DNA of 64,000 bases from assembly GCA_905234605.1 (NCBI GenBank), contig CAJOIE010000002.1:124001-188000 (forward strand). The letters run 5' to 3'. The stretch's first letter is position 1. Each line of letters begins with the position of its first letter. Below the pieces are notes generated by a model. That model was not told the DNA's origin and did not search any database. It worked only from the letters and a program-made list of their open reading frames with translations. This stretch comes from an uncultured Bacteroidaceae bacterium. Its GTDB lineage: Bacteria > Bacteroidota > Bacteroidia > Bacteroidales > Bacteroidaceae. This document shows, one piece after another, positions 9,049 to 16,957 of the stretch. Position numbers and translations under genes: made by a program.

Positions 9049-9510
9049 TTATAGGTGAAGTTGTTGTCTGTCGAGCTCTTCATTGCCGCCCGCCATATTC
9101 CGGAGCATGGCGAGAGCCGCGTCTTCGGCCGCCTCCATCTGCTCCCGCTCGCCGGGTCCCTTGTCGTTGATGCCACACAGGTGGAGTATGCCATGCACCA
9201 TCACTCGGTGCAGTTCGCGCCAATATGGCTGTTGCAGCTGCTCGGCGTTGGAGCGCACGGTGTCGAGACTGATGAACAGGTCGCCGCTGACGGTGGTGCC
9301 GTGGCAGTAGTCGAAGGTGATGATGTCGGTATAGTAGTCGTGGCGCAGGTACTGGCGGTTTACGTCGAGGATGGTAGCGTCGTCAACGAACACATAGGCC
9401 ACCTTGCCGAGCCGGCGGCCGTATGAAGCGGCCACGGCTTCCACCCAGTGTTCAATGAGTGCGGTGTCGATGGCCGGCAGGGCTACGTGTATGGTGTCGA
9501 AGGTCAGCAT
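9049..9510 (-). CDS. ybeY: Endoribonuclease YbeY (rRNA maturation factor)
   Basis: A 153-residue metal-dependent RNase involved in 16S rRNA 3' maturation and ribosome quality control. The zinc-binding signature HGxxHLxGxxD is present as HGILHLCGINDKGPGE, preceded by the typical TDIITFDY and GDLFISLDTV segments. The length fits the family. It starts 5 bp after the sufD stop, so it is very probably co-transcribed with the Suf genes. Confidence 0.97.
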   Translation of the reverse strand: MLTFDTIHVALPAIDTALIEHWVEAVAASYGRRLGKVAYVFVDDATILDVNRQYLRHDYYTDIITFDYCHGTTVSGDLFISLDTVRSNAEQLQQPYWRELHRVMVHGILHLCGINDKGPGEREQMEAAEDAALAMLRNMAGGNEELDRQQLHL

Positions 9511-9514
9511 GGGT

Positions 9515-10720
9515 CTACTTGCAGCGTTGGCATGTCCGGCACGCCACGGCCTGAGCCGCGAAGTGCTGGTTCAGCAGGGCGGCATAGCGCTCACGGGTGA
9601 CACTGTCAGGTATGCTCTCCACCACATATGCCGCAAATGCCTGCTTGAGCAGCGTGCGGGCCTCATCGGCACTGAGACCGCGCTGCTGCATGTAGAACAG
9701 GGCGTCGGCAGAGAGCTGGCCCACGGTGGCACCGTGTGAGCAGCGCACATCGTCGGCATATATCTCGAGCATGGGCTGTGTCCACATGCGTGCCTCTGGA
9801 GTGCACACGAGGTTGGCATTAGTCTCTACGGAATCGGTGCCCACGGCTCCGTGGGCCACATAGATGCGTCCGGCAAAAGCTCCCTGGGCTGCCTCGTCGA
9901 GCACATAGCGATAGAGCTGGCGGCTGGTGCATCGCGGCGCGAGATGCTCTATAAGGGTGTTGCTGTCCACATGCTGGGAGGCGTATTCCACGGCACAGCC
10001 CTGCAGATGGCACTCTGCACCCTCGCCGAGAAGTCGCACCCGGAGGCGGTTGCGCGTGGTGCCGGGACTGAGCGTCATGGCGGCATGTATGAAGTGTGCG
10101 CCCTCCTCGATGTCGGCACAGACATTGGCAAAGCGGCGGTTGCAGGCATCGGTGCGCTCGCATTCGTAGAGCTCAACCGTCGAGCCGCGGCGCGCCACCA
10201 CTTCCACCACCAGGGTGGTGAGCATGGGCACGTCGGCAGCAGTGCCCTGAGCCACATCGTCGATGCCCACGCAGAGGCGGCTGTCTTCGTCGGCCACGAT
10301 GAGCACACGCCTGTGAGCCATCATCGGCACGCCCTGCCGCTGCGGGTTGTTGAGACGCAAATGGCGACGCAGCTGCTCGCCGCGTCTGGCATGCACCACA
10401 ACGACATCCTGCGTCAACATGGTGTTGAGGGCAACGAGGGGGTCGTCGCCGACCTGTGCCACGGTGGCATACCTACTTCCCACTTGCTCCTGTGCAACGG
10501 CGTCAAGGCTGGCCACGCCTGCCGTGCCGACGTTCATGCCATAGTCGGGACGGAGAGCCGCCGCCACGTCGGTGTAGCGGAAGTCCTCGTCGCGCCGTGT
10601 CGGCATTCCGAGTGCCGCCAGGCTCGCGGCAGCCCTGTCGCGCCAGGCGTTGACCATGGCAGGGGCGTGGGCATCGAGTGCCAGGCGTTGCTCCGTGAAT
10701 AGGTCGAGATATTGCTTCAT
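9515..10720 (-). CDS. sufD: Fe-S cluster assembly protein SufD
   Basis: A 401-residue scaffold protein that works with SufB and the ATPase SufC to build Fe-S clusters. Recognisable features are the N-terminal helical part (RRDEDFRYTDV), the long right-handed beta-helix, and the C-terminal segment with CSHGATVGQLSADALFYMQQRG followed by LSADEARTLLKQAF. The very end carries three Cys spaced as CxxCxxC (CRTCQRCK), as I recall from Bacteroidetes SufD tails. The start overlaps sufC by 4 bp. SufB, its usual partner, is not in the neighbourhood. Confidence 0.95.
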   Translation of the reverse strand: MKQYLDLFTEQRLALDAHAPAMVNAWRDRAAASLAALGMPTRRDEDFRYTDVAAALRPDYGMNVGTAGVASLDAVAQEQVGSRYATVAQVGDDPLVALNTMLTQDVVVVHARRGEQLRRHLRLNNPQRQGVPMMAHRRVLIVADEDSRLCVGIDDVAQGTAADVPMLTTLVVEVVARRGSTVELYECERTDACNRRFANVCADIEEGAHFIHAAMTLSPGTTRNRLRVRLLGEGAECHLQGCAVEYASQHVDSNTLIEHLAPRCTSRQLYRYVLDEAAQGAFAGRIYVAHGAVGTDSVETNANLVCTPEARMWTQPMLEIYADDVRCSHGATVGQLSADALFYMQQRGLSADEARTLLKQAFAAYVVESIPDSVTRERYAALLNQHFAAQAVACRTCQRCK

Positions 10721-11469
10721 GGCTGCACGTCGTCCTTAATCCAGTCGAAGCCTTTCTGCTCTATCTCCGCGGCCAGCTGGGGTCCGCCCGTCCTGACTAT
10801 GCGTCCGCCGCGCAGCACGTGTACCACGTCGGGGCGTATGTAGTCGAGCAGGCGCTGGTAGTGGGTTATGACGATGGCCGACGTGTCGGGCTTGCGCAGC
10901 TTGTTGAAACCTTCGGCCACGATGCGAAGGGCATCGACGTCGAGCCCCGAGTCGGTCTCGTCGAGTATGCAGAACGAGGGCTCGAGCATGGCCATCTGGA
11001 ATATCTCGGAGCGCTTGCGCTCGCCTCCGCTGAAGCCTTCGTTGACGCTGCGGTTGGCAAGCTTGCTGTCGAGTCCCACAAGCTGGCGGCGTTCCTTCAC
11101 CATGCGCAGGAAAGAAGGCGAGTCCATGGGCTCGAGTCCCATGCTCTTGCGCCGTGCATTGACGGCGGCACGCAGGAACACGTTCATGTTCACGCCCGGG
11201 ATTTCCACGGGCTGCTGGAAGGAGAGGAAGAGTCCGGCGTGTGAGCGCTCGTCGGGCGACATGGCGAGCAGGTCCTGACCATTGTAGGTCACGGTGCCCT
11301 CGGTGACGGTGTAGGCTGGGTGCCCCACCAGCACGTTGGAGAGTGTCGACTTGCCGGCTCCGTTCTGCCCCATCAGGGCGTGTATCTCGCCATCGCGCAC
11401 GGTGAGGTCTATGCCACGGAGTATCTCCTTGTCGGCGACGGTGGCGTGTAGGTTGCGTATCTCGAGCAT
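10717..11469 (-). CDS. sufC: Fe-S cluster assembly ATPase SufC
   Basis: A 250-residue ABC-type ATPase of the SUF system. Walker A (GQNGAGKSTLSNVLVG), the Q-loop region (FLSFQQPVEIPGV), the signature (NEGFSGGERKRSEI) and Walker B (CILDETDSGLDVDAL) are all present and typical of SufC. The start at 11469 was chosen because a TACCTTTG -7 box lies at 11504-11511, which makes an earlier in-frame ATG at 11526 untranscribed. It is the first gene of its run, with no sufB upstream. Confidence 0.97.
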   Translation of the reverse strand: MLEIRNLHATVADKEILRGIDLTVRDGEIHALMGQNGAGKSTLSNVLVGHPAYTVTEGTVTYNGQDLLAMSPDERSHAGLFLSFQQPVEIPGVNMNVFLRAAVNARRKSMGLEPMDSPSFLRMVKERRQLVGLDSKLANRSVNEGFSGGERKRSEIFQMAMLEPSFCILDETDSGLDVDALRIVAEGFNKLRKPDTSAIVITHYQRLLDYIRPDVVHVLRGGRIVRTGGPQLAAEIEQKGFDWIKDDVQP

Positions 11470-11503
11470 GAGAGGTTGGTGGGTGTTCTTGTTAAGGTGT
11501 GTG

Positions 11504-11511
11504 CAAAGGTA
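11504..11511 (-). promoter_or_regulatory. -7 box (TACCTTTG) for sufC
   Basis: Exact TAnnTTTG on the minus strand, about 35 bp before the sufC ATG. It shows that sufC begins a transcript instead of following a sufB gene. Confidence 0.65.
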
Positions 11512-11539
11512 AGCGAAAAAGCGCAATCGCCGGCCACGT

Positions 11540-12319
11540 TCAGCGGTGTATCACGGCGCGCACCACGAACCATGCGTGAGCCATGAGTGTGCGCTGCCAG
11601 CCATAGTGGTGCGCCATGATGCGTGCCCGCTCCAGCAGCGAGCGGGTGTGGTTGCGTGTGGTGATGCCCTCGGCGAGGTAGTCTGTCAGGACGAGGTGTG
11701 TGTGGTGCACGGGTATGCCGCGGCGCGAGGCTCTCCGCAGTATGCGCACACACCAGTCGAAGTCTGCAGAGTAGCGGTAGGCGAGGTCGTAGCGCTCGGT
11801 GCGAGCCATGTCGGTGCGGACGTAGAAGCTCTGGTGGCACACGAGCATGCCGCTGAGGAAGCTGTCGGCAGTGAGCACGTCAGGAGCCTCGAGACGTCGG
11901 TGCCGCAGGAAGCGGCCGTCGGCATCCACGATGTCGGTCTCGCCATAGGCTACGGCCGGACGGCGCTGACGTGGATAGTTGTCGAGCTGTTCGGCCACGG
12001 CGGCGAGGGTGTCGTCGGCATGCAGGCAGTCGCCGGCGTTGAGGAAGAAGAGATAGTCGCCACGTGCCTGGGCCAGCCCCTTGTTCATGGCATCGTAGAG
12101 GCCGCTGTCGGGCTCGCGCACGAGCACTATGGAGCGTCCTTCCCGCGAGCCGGCACGCTCGGCATAGCGGCGCACCTCGGTGAGGGTGGCATCCTGCGAG
12201 CAGCCGTCGATGATGAGGTGTTCAATGTAGGGGTGTGTCTGTCGCTCCACGCTGGCCAGTGTGGGTGCTATGGTGGCGGCAGCGTTGTAGGTGACGGTGA
12301 CAACGGTGAAGCGTATCAT
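11540..12319 (-). CDS. Glycosyltransferase family 2
   Basis: A 259-residue GT-A type transferase that probably adds a sugar to a cell-surface or lipid-linked glycan. The N-terminal half is typical: FTVVTVTYNA, IEHLIIDGCSQDAT, EPDSGLYDAMNKGL and FLNAGD as the DxD-like region, then the SADFDWCVRILR segment. The nucleotide sugar and acceptor cannot be read from sequence. The start overlaps the GT4 gene stop by 4 bp (ATGA), so the two transferases are probably made together. Confidence 0.9.
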   Translation of the reverse strand: MIRFTVVTVTYNAAATIAPTLASVERQTHPYIEHLIIDGCSQDATLTEVRRYAERAGSREGRSIVLVREPDSGLYDAMNKGLAQARGDYLFFLNAGDCLHADDTLAAVAEQLDNYPRQRRPAVAYGETDIVDADGRFLRHRRLEAPDVLTADSFLSGMLVCHQSFYVRTDMARTERYDLAYRYSADFDWCVRILRRASRRGIPVHHTHLVLTDYLAEGITTRNHTRSLLERARIMAHHYGWQRTLMAHAWFVVRAVIHR

Positions 12320-13575
12320 GAAGCTGTGTGTTGTTGTGTGAGAAGGCTGTCGTAGAGCTGCATATACTGCTGCACTACGGCGTCCTCGTTCCATGTCGCG
12401 GCAGCTTTGCCTGCTGCCGCACAGGAGAGGCTGTGCGCCGCATCGCCGAGCACGTAGGCGATGCCCTCGGCGAGGTCGGCCACATCGCGGTAGCGGGCCA
12501 CGTAGCCGTTGACACGGTGGTCTATCATCTCGGGGATGCCTCCCACGCTGAAGCCCACGCAGGGCGTGCCGCAGGCCATGGCTTCCATTATGGTGTTGGG
12601 CAGGTTCTCCTCCCACGATGGCGTCACGAAGACATCGACGCCCTGATAGAGTGCAGCCATGTCCGCCTCACTGCTCACGTAGCCGGCCACATGCACGGGA
12701 AAGGGAATGTCGCGCGCCACGCTGCCGGCCATCTCGCCCACGACGACGAGTGTCAGCTGTCCGCGCCACGGCCTCAGCGCCGGCTCCTGCAAGGCACGCA
12801 GCAGTTCGGCAAGCCCCTTGCGCACGTTGGTCACCTTCTGGCAGGCGAAGAGCATCAGCTTGCCGCCGGGCAGACCGAGGCGGCGGCGCGCATCGGCCTG
12901 CACGCCAGGGTGGAAGATGTTGCTGTCGCAGGTGTTGGGGATGCTCGCCACGCCATGGCCCTCAAGCAAGGCACTCTTTCGCGCCTCGCCTGCCATCCAG
13001 CGACTACAGCCCACGAAGGTTATAGCTCCCTTTGCATAGGCTCTGCGCTTGGCCTCGAAGAGCTGCCACGACAGGTCGCGGGCCGACGGGCGCAGCAGCT
13101 GCGGGCAGTGGTGGCAGTGGGTGCCGAAGGCCTTGCAGTCGCGTGCATGATGGCAGATGGCAGTGCATGGCCACATGTCGTGCATGGTCCACACCACGGG
13201 CTTGCCGGAGCGAAGGATGCATTCGAGCTGATGCATGGAGAGCAGCCCCTGGTTGACCCAGTGGAAGTGGATGATGTCGGCCTCGCGGAACTCAGCTGTG
13301 CGCGTGACATCCGCACCGGCACAGGCAATATCGACGCTCCACAGGCCGTCGCGCGAGCATCCGTTGGCAACCCATATACGCAGACGCTCCCAGAGGAAAG
13401 CCAGCCTCAGCCGCCAACGCGGCGCAAGGGTCACGGTGTGAGGGCTGCCGGACTGGCGGTCGCGCACCAGCAGCCTGGCCTCCACGCCTGCGCGGTTGAG
13501 AGCCTCCACCAGGCGGCTCGCCGCTATGGCAGCTCCGCCCACGCGCTCGGATGTATTGACATGCAGCACTCGCAT
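12316..13575 (-). CDS. Glycosyltransferase family 4
   Basis: A 419-residue GT-B type transferase. It starts MRVLHVNTSERVGGAA, the normal N-terminus of Bacteroidetes family 4 enzymes, and shows a Cys/His-rich segment (CTAICHHARDCKAFGTHCHHCP) seen in a subset of these. The C-terminal donor domain has the E-x7-E motif in WEENLPNTIMEAMACGTP. A -7 box lies only 8 bp before the ATG, so the mRNA probably has almost no leader. Longer in-frame starts run through a repeat array upstream and are rejected. It forms an operon with the GT2 gene. Confidence 0.92.
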   Translation of the reverse strand: MRVLHVNTSERVGGAAIAASRLVEALNRAGVEARLLVRDRQSGSPHTVTLAPRWRLRLAFLWERLRIWVANGCSRDGLWSVDIACAGADVTRTAEFREADIIHFHWVNQGLLSMHQLECILRSGKPVVWTMHDMWPCTAICHHARDCKAFGTHCHHCPQLLRPSARDLSWQLFEAKRRAYAKGAITFVGCSRWMAGEARKSALLEGHGVASIPNTCDSNIFHPGVQADARRRLGLPGGKLMLFACQKVTNVRKGLAELLRALQEPALRPWRGQLTLVVVGEMAGSVARDIPFPVHVAGYVSSEADMAALYQGVDVFVTPSWEENLPNTIMEAMACGTPCVGFSVGGIPEMIDHRVNGYVARYRDVADLAEGIAYVLGDAAHSLSCAAAGKAAATWNEDAVVQQYMQLYDSLLTQQHTAS

Positions 13576-13582
13576 AGCGCGG

Positions 13583-13590
13583 CAAAGGTA
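13583..13590 (-). promoter_or_regulatory. -7 box (TACCTTTG) for the glycosyltransferase operon
   Basis: Exact TAnnTTTG on the minus strand, 7 bp from the ATG at 13575. Transcription would start at or next to the start codon. Repeat array A2 begins 58 bp upstream. Confidence 0.6.
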
Positions 13591-13648
13591 AACACTTTCG
13601 CGGCTATTCACCACTTTTGCGCCAACAGCATGCACAGAGAAGGCAAAC

Positions 13649-13727
13649 ACCATGCAGGGTGAAGCCACGCACCATGCAGGGTAACGGCAACACACCATGC
13701 AGGGTGTGCCCCGACAGGGTGCAGGGT
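13649..13727. repeat. Array A2 of the 22-23 bp periodic TGCA repeat, four units
   Basis: Units start at 13649, 13671, 13694 and 13716 (spacings 22, 23, 22). The first three are ACCATGCAGGGT, the fourth AGGGTGCAGGGT. The array lies between two divergent promoters: glycosyltransferases (minus strand, -7 box 13583-13590) and tRNA-Leu (plus strand, -7 box 13770-13777). It is about 60 bp from the first and 43 bp from the second. Confidence 0.85.
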
Positions 13728-13769
13728 AAAAAAAGCTGGCCTGCTGCGAGGCTCTTCGGGGATAATAGC

Positions 13770-13777
13770 TACATTTG
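13770..13777 (+). promoter_or_regulatory. -7 box (TACATTTG) for tRNA-Leu
   Basis: Exact TAnnTTTG on the plus strand, 14 bp before the tRNA 5' end. It may also drive the GH95 gene, since no other box lies between the tRNA and that gene. Confidence 0.6.
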
Positions 13778-13791
13778 CATCAACTAAGGCC

Positions 13792-13877
13792 GCCCAGATG
13801 GTGGAATTGGTAGACACGAGGGACTTAAAATCCCTTGACCCGTGAGGGTCGTACGGGTTCGATTCCCGTTCCGGGCA
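13792..13877 (+). tRNA. tRNA-Leu (anticodon TAA)
   Basis: An 86-nt class II tRNA with a long variable arm. The anticodon stem AGGGA/TCCCT closes a loop CTTAAAA with TAA at 13826-13828. The T arm ACGGG-TTCGATT-CCCGT is perfect. The acceptor stem GCCCAGA pairs with TCCGGGC with one A-C mismatch, and the discriminator is A. CCA is not fully encoded. The GH95 gene starts 47 bp after the tRNA end. Confidence 0.95.
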
Positions 13878-13924
13878 CAGCGTCTTAGGTTTCTCCCCAC
13901 TACCCTATCCCTTATCTGTTAGCT

Positions 13925-16900
13925 ATGAGACAACTCTCCACCCTACTATCCCTTCTGGCATTGGTAGGCACGTTGGCGTATGCACAGACGCCGCCCACCT
14001 TCAGCACCACAGACAGCGAGACATGGTATCTCGTGCAGTTCCGCAACGGCGAGGCCGCACTCCAGGACATGGGCGAAGGCACAGCCCTGCGCACAGCCTC
14101 CGCCGACAAGACCAACGAGGCACAGCTGTGGAAACTCACGGGCACGCAGAGCTCGTTTGAGCTCATCGGCAAGAGCGGACGCCACGTCTACTACAACGGC
14201 AGCCGCTATGCCGCATCGGCCTCGCAGACAGGCAACCTCAGGCTCGTCAGCACCACCAACACCACGTGGGCTCCCGCCTGGGAGATACAGACAGCAGCCA
14301 CCTCGGGCAACAGCATGAACCAGTGGGGAGGCGCAGGCACAGGGCGCGAGCTGGGCTCGTGGAGCGCGGGCGACACGAACAACCCTCTCCTCTTCATCGA
14401 CCCTGCCACACTGCCCGACACCGACCCGCAACCTGCCAAGCTCGACGAATGGCACTGCACCGCACGCACCGGCTACGTGCCCGACGACCTGCTCACACTG
14501 TGGTACACCGTGCCCGTGACACGCCAGGACGTGAGCGACCCATGGATGGAGTATGCCCTGCCCATCGGCAACGGGCAGCTCGGAGGCATGATATATGGCG
14601 GCATACGTCAGGACATAGTGCAGTTCAACGAGAAGACACTATGGAGCGGCTCGCCTACAAACTACAACCGCGACGGCGGCTACCAGAACTTCGGACACCT
14701 ATATATAGAAGACACCTCGGGACGCTTCGGCACCACAAGCACCAAGGGGGCAAAGGAATACCTGCGCTCGCTCGACATGGAGACAGCCGTGGCTCACGCC
14801 GAGTGGAAGAGCACCGACAAAAGTATCACTTTCTGCCGAGACTACATAGCCTCCCACCCCGACCAGGTGCTGGCCGTGCACCTCACAGCATCAGAGCCCG
14901 GACAGCTGTCGCAACGCATATACCTCTGGAACGCACACAACGTGCGCGGCCACTACGCCGACGGCGAAGGCTGCTTCGAAGGTGCAATGCAGACCGTGAG
15001 CTACAACGCACGCATCAAAGTGGTGGCCACAGGAGGCACCACGACGACCGACGATGCCGGCATACACGTGGAGGGAGCCGACGAGATACTCATCGTGCTG
15101 TCGGCAGTGACAGACTACGACCCAGTGGCCAGCGGCTTCGTCAGCGGCACGGCAGCCCTGACACAGCGCACACAAGAGGCCGTCGACGCTGCCGCCGCCA
15201 AGGGATGGAGTGCCCTGCTGGCCGACCACCTGTCCGACTATCAGCCGCTCTTCGACCGCTGCCGGCTCAACATCGACGGAGCCGTGAACAAAGCGGCCAC
15301 CAACACACTCGTCACCAACTATGCCGCACAGACCACAGCCACACAGCTCAAACGCTCCGTGGCAGCACGCATGCTCGAAATGCTCTACTTCCACTACGGA
15401 CGCTATCTGCTCATTGCCAGCTCGCGAGGCATAGACCTGCCAAACAACCTACAGGGCATCTGGAACCACAAGAACAACCCACCATGGTGCTCCGACATAC
15501 ATGCCAACATCAACATCCAGATGAACTACTGGCCGGCCGAGCCGATGGCCATGCCGGAGATGCATGAGAAATACCTCAACTACCTCTACAACATGGCCGT
15601 GGTGCAGCCCGTGTGGCGCAACTACGCCACAGGCAGCGGCACAGACGGGCGCTACCTGCATCACTCCACAGGCTGGGCATGCTACACGGAGAACAACATC
15701 TTCGGCTGCTGCACCGACTGGATGGCGGCCAACTACCCCGAGGCAGGAGCTTGGAGCTGCGACCACCTCTGGCAACACTACCGCTACACCCTCGACCGCG
15801 ACTTCCTGCGTGACAAGGCCCTGCCCGTGATGCTCTCGGCAACACGCATGTGGATGGAACGCCTCAAGCTGGCAGCCGACGGCACCTACGAGTGTCCCAA
15901 CGAGTACTCGCCCGAACACGGCCCCGTGGAGAACGCCACGGCCCACTCACAGCAGATAGTGTGGAACCTCTTCGACCAGACTATCAAAGCCATAGAGATA
16001 CTCGGCGGAGAGAGCGGCGTGAGCGCATCGCTGCTGGCACAAATCAAAGCCAAGTTCGAAAAGCTCGACAACGGCCTGCACACCGAGACATACAACGGCA
16101 CCACACGCAATGGCGTGAGCCAGGGCGAGACCATCCTGCGCGAATGGAAATACACCGACTTTGCCACCGGCAACGGAGGTGAGACAGGACATCGGCACCT
16201 CTCGCACATGATGGCCCTCTACCCCTTTGCCAACCTGCCGGCCAGCAACCCCTACTACGAGCCCGCCGTGCGGAGCCTCAAGCTGCGCGGACTGCCATCC
16301 ACAGGATGGAGCATGGGCTGGAAGGTGAACCTCTGGGCACGCGCCTTAGAGCCCGACCAGTGTGTGGAACTCTTCCGGCGTGAGTTCAAGCACAGCACCA
16401 CCTACGGCACCGACCAGAGCCAGGGCGGCATCTACTACAACCTCTTCGACAGCCACGCACCGTTTCAGATTGACGGCAACTTCGGCGTGGCCGCAGGCAT
16501 GGCCGAGATGCTCCTGCAGAGCCACACAGACACGCTGCAACTGCTGCCCGCACTGCCCTATATATGGCCCAAGGGGAGCGTGCGCGGCCTGCGCGCCGTG
16601 GGTGCCTTCGAGGTGTCGCTGGAATGGGACGCCGACACCCTGAACTGCGCTACCATCAAGAGCATGAAGGGCAGCAAGGCAATGGTGGCATACGCCAACA
16701 TCAGCAAGGCTCTCGTGCTCGACAATGGCGGCAACGAGGTGACAGTGACTGTGCTCTCGGCCGACCGCATAGAGTTTGCCACCACCGAAGGTAGCACCTA
16801 CACCATTCACATGAGCCCTAACACAGGCATCGCCCGACCCTTGCGGAGCGATGCCCAAAACACAACGAGCCGCATCTACGACCTCGCGGGCAGGCACGTC

Positions 16901-16957
16901 GACGTACCTGCACAACGTGGCATATACGTCAGAGACGGCCACAAGGCACTCAGGTGA
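13925..16957 (+). CDS. Glycoside hydrolase family 95 alpha-L-fucosidase with T9SS-like C-terminal tail
   Basis: A 1010-residue secreted enzyme. Signal peptide about 1-21; residues 22-170 form an N-terminal module of beta-trefoil-like appearance (QLWKL, WEIQ); the GH95 domain follows from about 195 (WMEYALPIGNGQLGGMIYGG). Probable catalytic parts are NINIQMNYW near 528 (the two Asn that position the water), YSPEHGPVEN near 662 (acid) and QIDGNFG near 848 (Asp). GH95 enzymes release alpha-1,2-fucose (some release alpha-galactose) from host or plant glycans. The last about 30 residues (IYDLAGRHV ... GIYV-DGHKALR) look like the short end of a type IX secretion signal, so export through the T9SS encoded downstream is inferred. 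No own promoter is seen; it lies just after tRNA-Leu. Its end overlaps priA tail-to-tail by 8 bp. Confidence 0.93.
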   Translation: MRQLSTLLSLLALVGTLAYAQTPPTFSTTDSETWYLVQFRNGEAALQDMGEGTALRTASADKTNEAQLWKLTGTQSSFELIGKSGRHVYYNGSRYAASASQTGNLRLVSTTNTTWAPAWEIQTAATSGNSMNQWGGAGTGRELGSWSAGDTNNPLLFIDPATLPDTDPQPAKLDEWHCTARTGYVPDDLLTLWYTVPVTRQDVSDPWMEYALPIGNGQLGGMIYGGIRQDIVQFNEKTLWSGSPTNYNRDGGYQNFGHLYIEDTSGRFGTTSTKGAKEYLRSLDMETAVAHAEWKSTDKSITFCRDYIASHPDQVLAVHLTASEPGQLSQRIYLWNAHNVRGHYADGEGCFEGAMQTVSYNARIKVVATGGTTTTDDAGIHVEGADEILIVLSAVTDYDPVASGFVSGTAALTQRTQEAVDAAAAKGWSALLADHLSDYQPLFDRCRLNIDGAVNKAATNTLVTNYAAQTTATQLKRSVAARMLEMLYFHYGRYLLIASSRGIDLPNNLQGIWNHKNNPPWCSDIHANINIQMNYWPAEPMAMPEMHEKYLNYLYNMAVVQPVWRNYATGSGTDGRYLHHSTGWACYTENNIFGCCTDWMAANYPEAGAWSCDHLWQHYRYTLDRDFLRDKALPVMLSATRMWMERLKLAADGTYECPNEYSPEHGPVENATAHSQQIVWNLFDQTIKAIEILGGESGVSASLLAQIKAKFEKLDNGLHTETYNGTTRNGVSQGETILREWKYTDFATGNGGETGHRHLSHMMALYPFANLPASNPYYEPAVRSLKLRGLPSTGWSMGWKVNLWARALEPDQCVELFRREFKHSTTYGTDQSQGGIYYNLFDSHAPFQIDGNFGVAAGMAEMLLQSHTDTLQLLPALPYIWPKGSVRGLRAVGAFEVSLEWDADTLNCATIKSMKGSKAMVAYANISKALVLDNGGNEVTVTVLSADRIEFATTEGSTYTIHMSPNTGIARPLRSDAQNTTSRIYDLAGRHVDVPAQRGIYVRDGHKALR

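Noticed and set aside
12328-13662. Plus-strand open frame of 444 codons opposite the GT4 gene
   Set aside because: It mirrors the family 4 glycosyltransferase, has His/Ala/Gly-rich composition typical of antisense frames, and no motif.
13728-13760. Terminator with a T-run on the minus strand upstream of the glycosyltransferase genes
   Set aside because: The stem has only four pairs and no minus-strand gene ends there.
13792-16957. Genomic island integrated at tRNA-Leu
   Set aside because: No integrase, no second copy of the tRNA 3' end and no change in base composition were seen.
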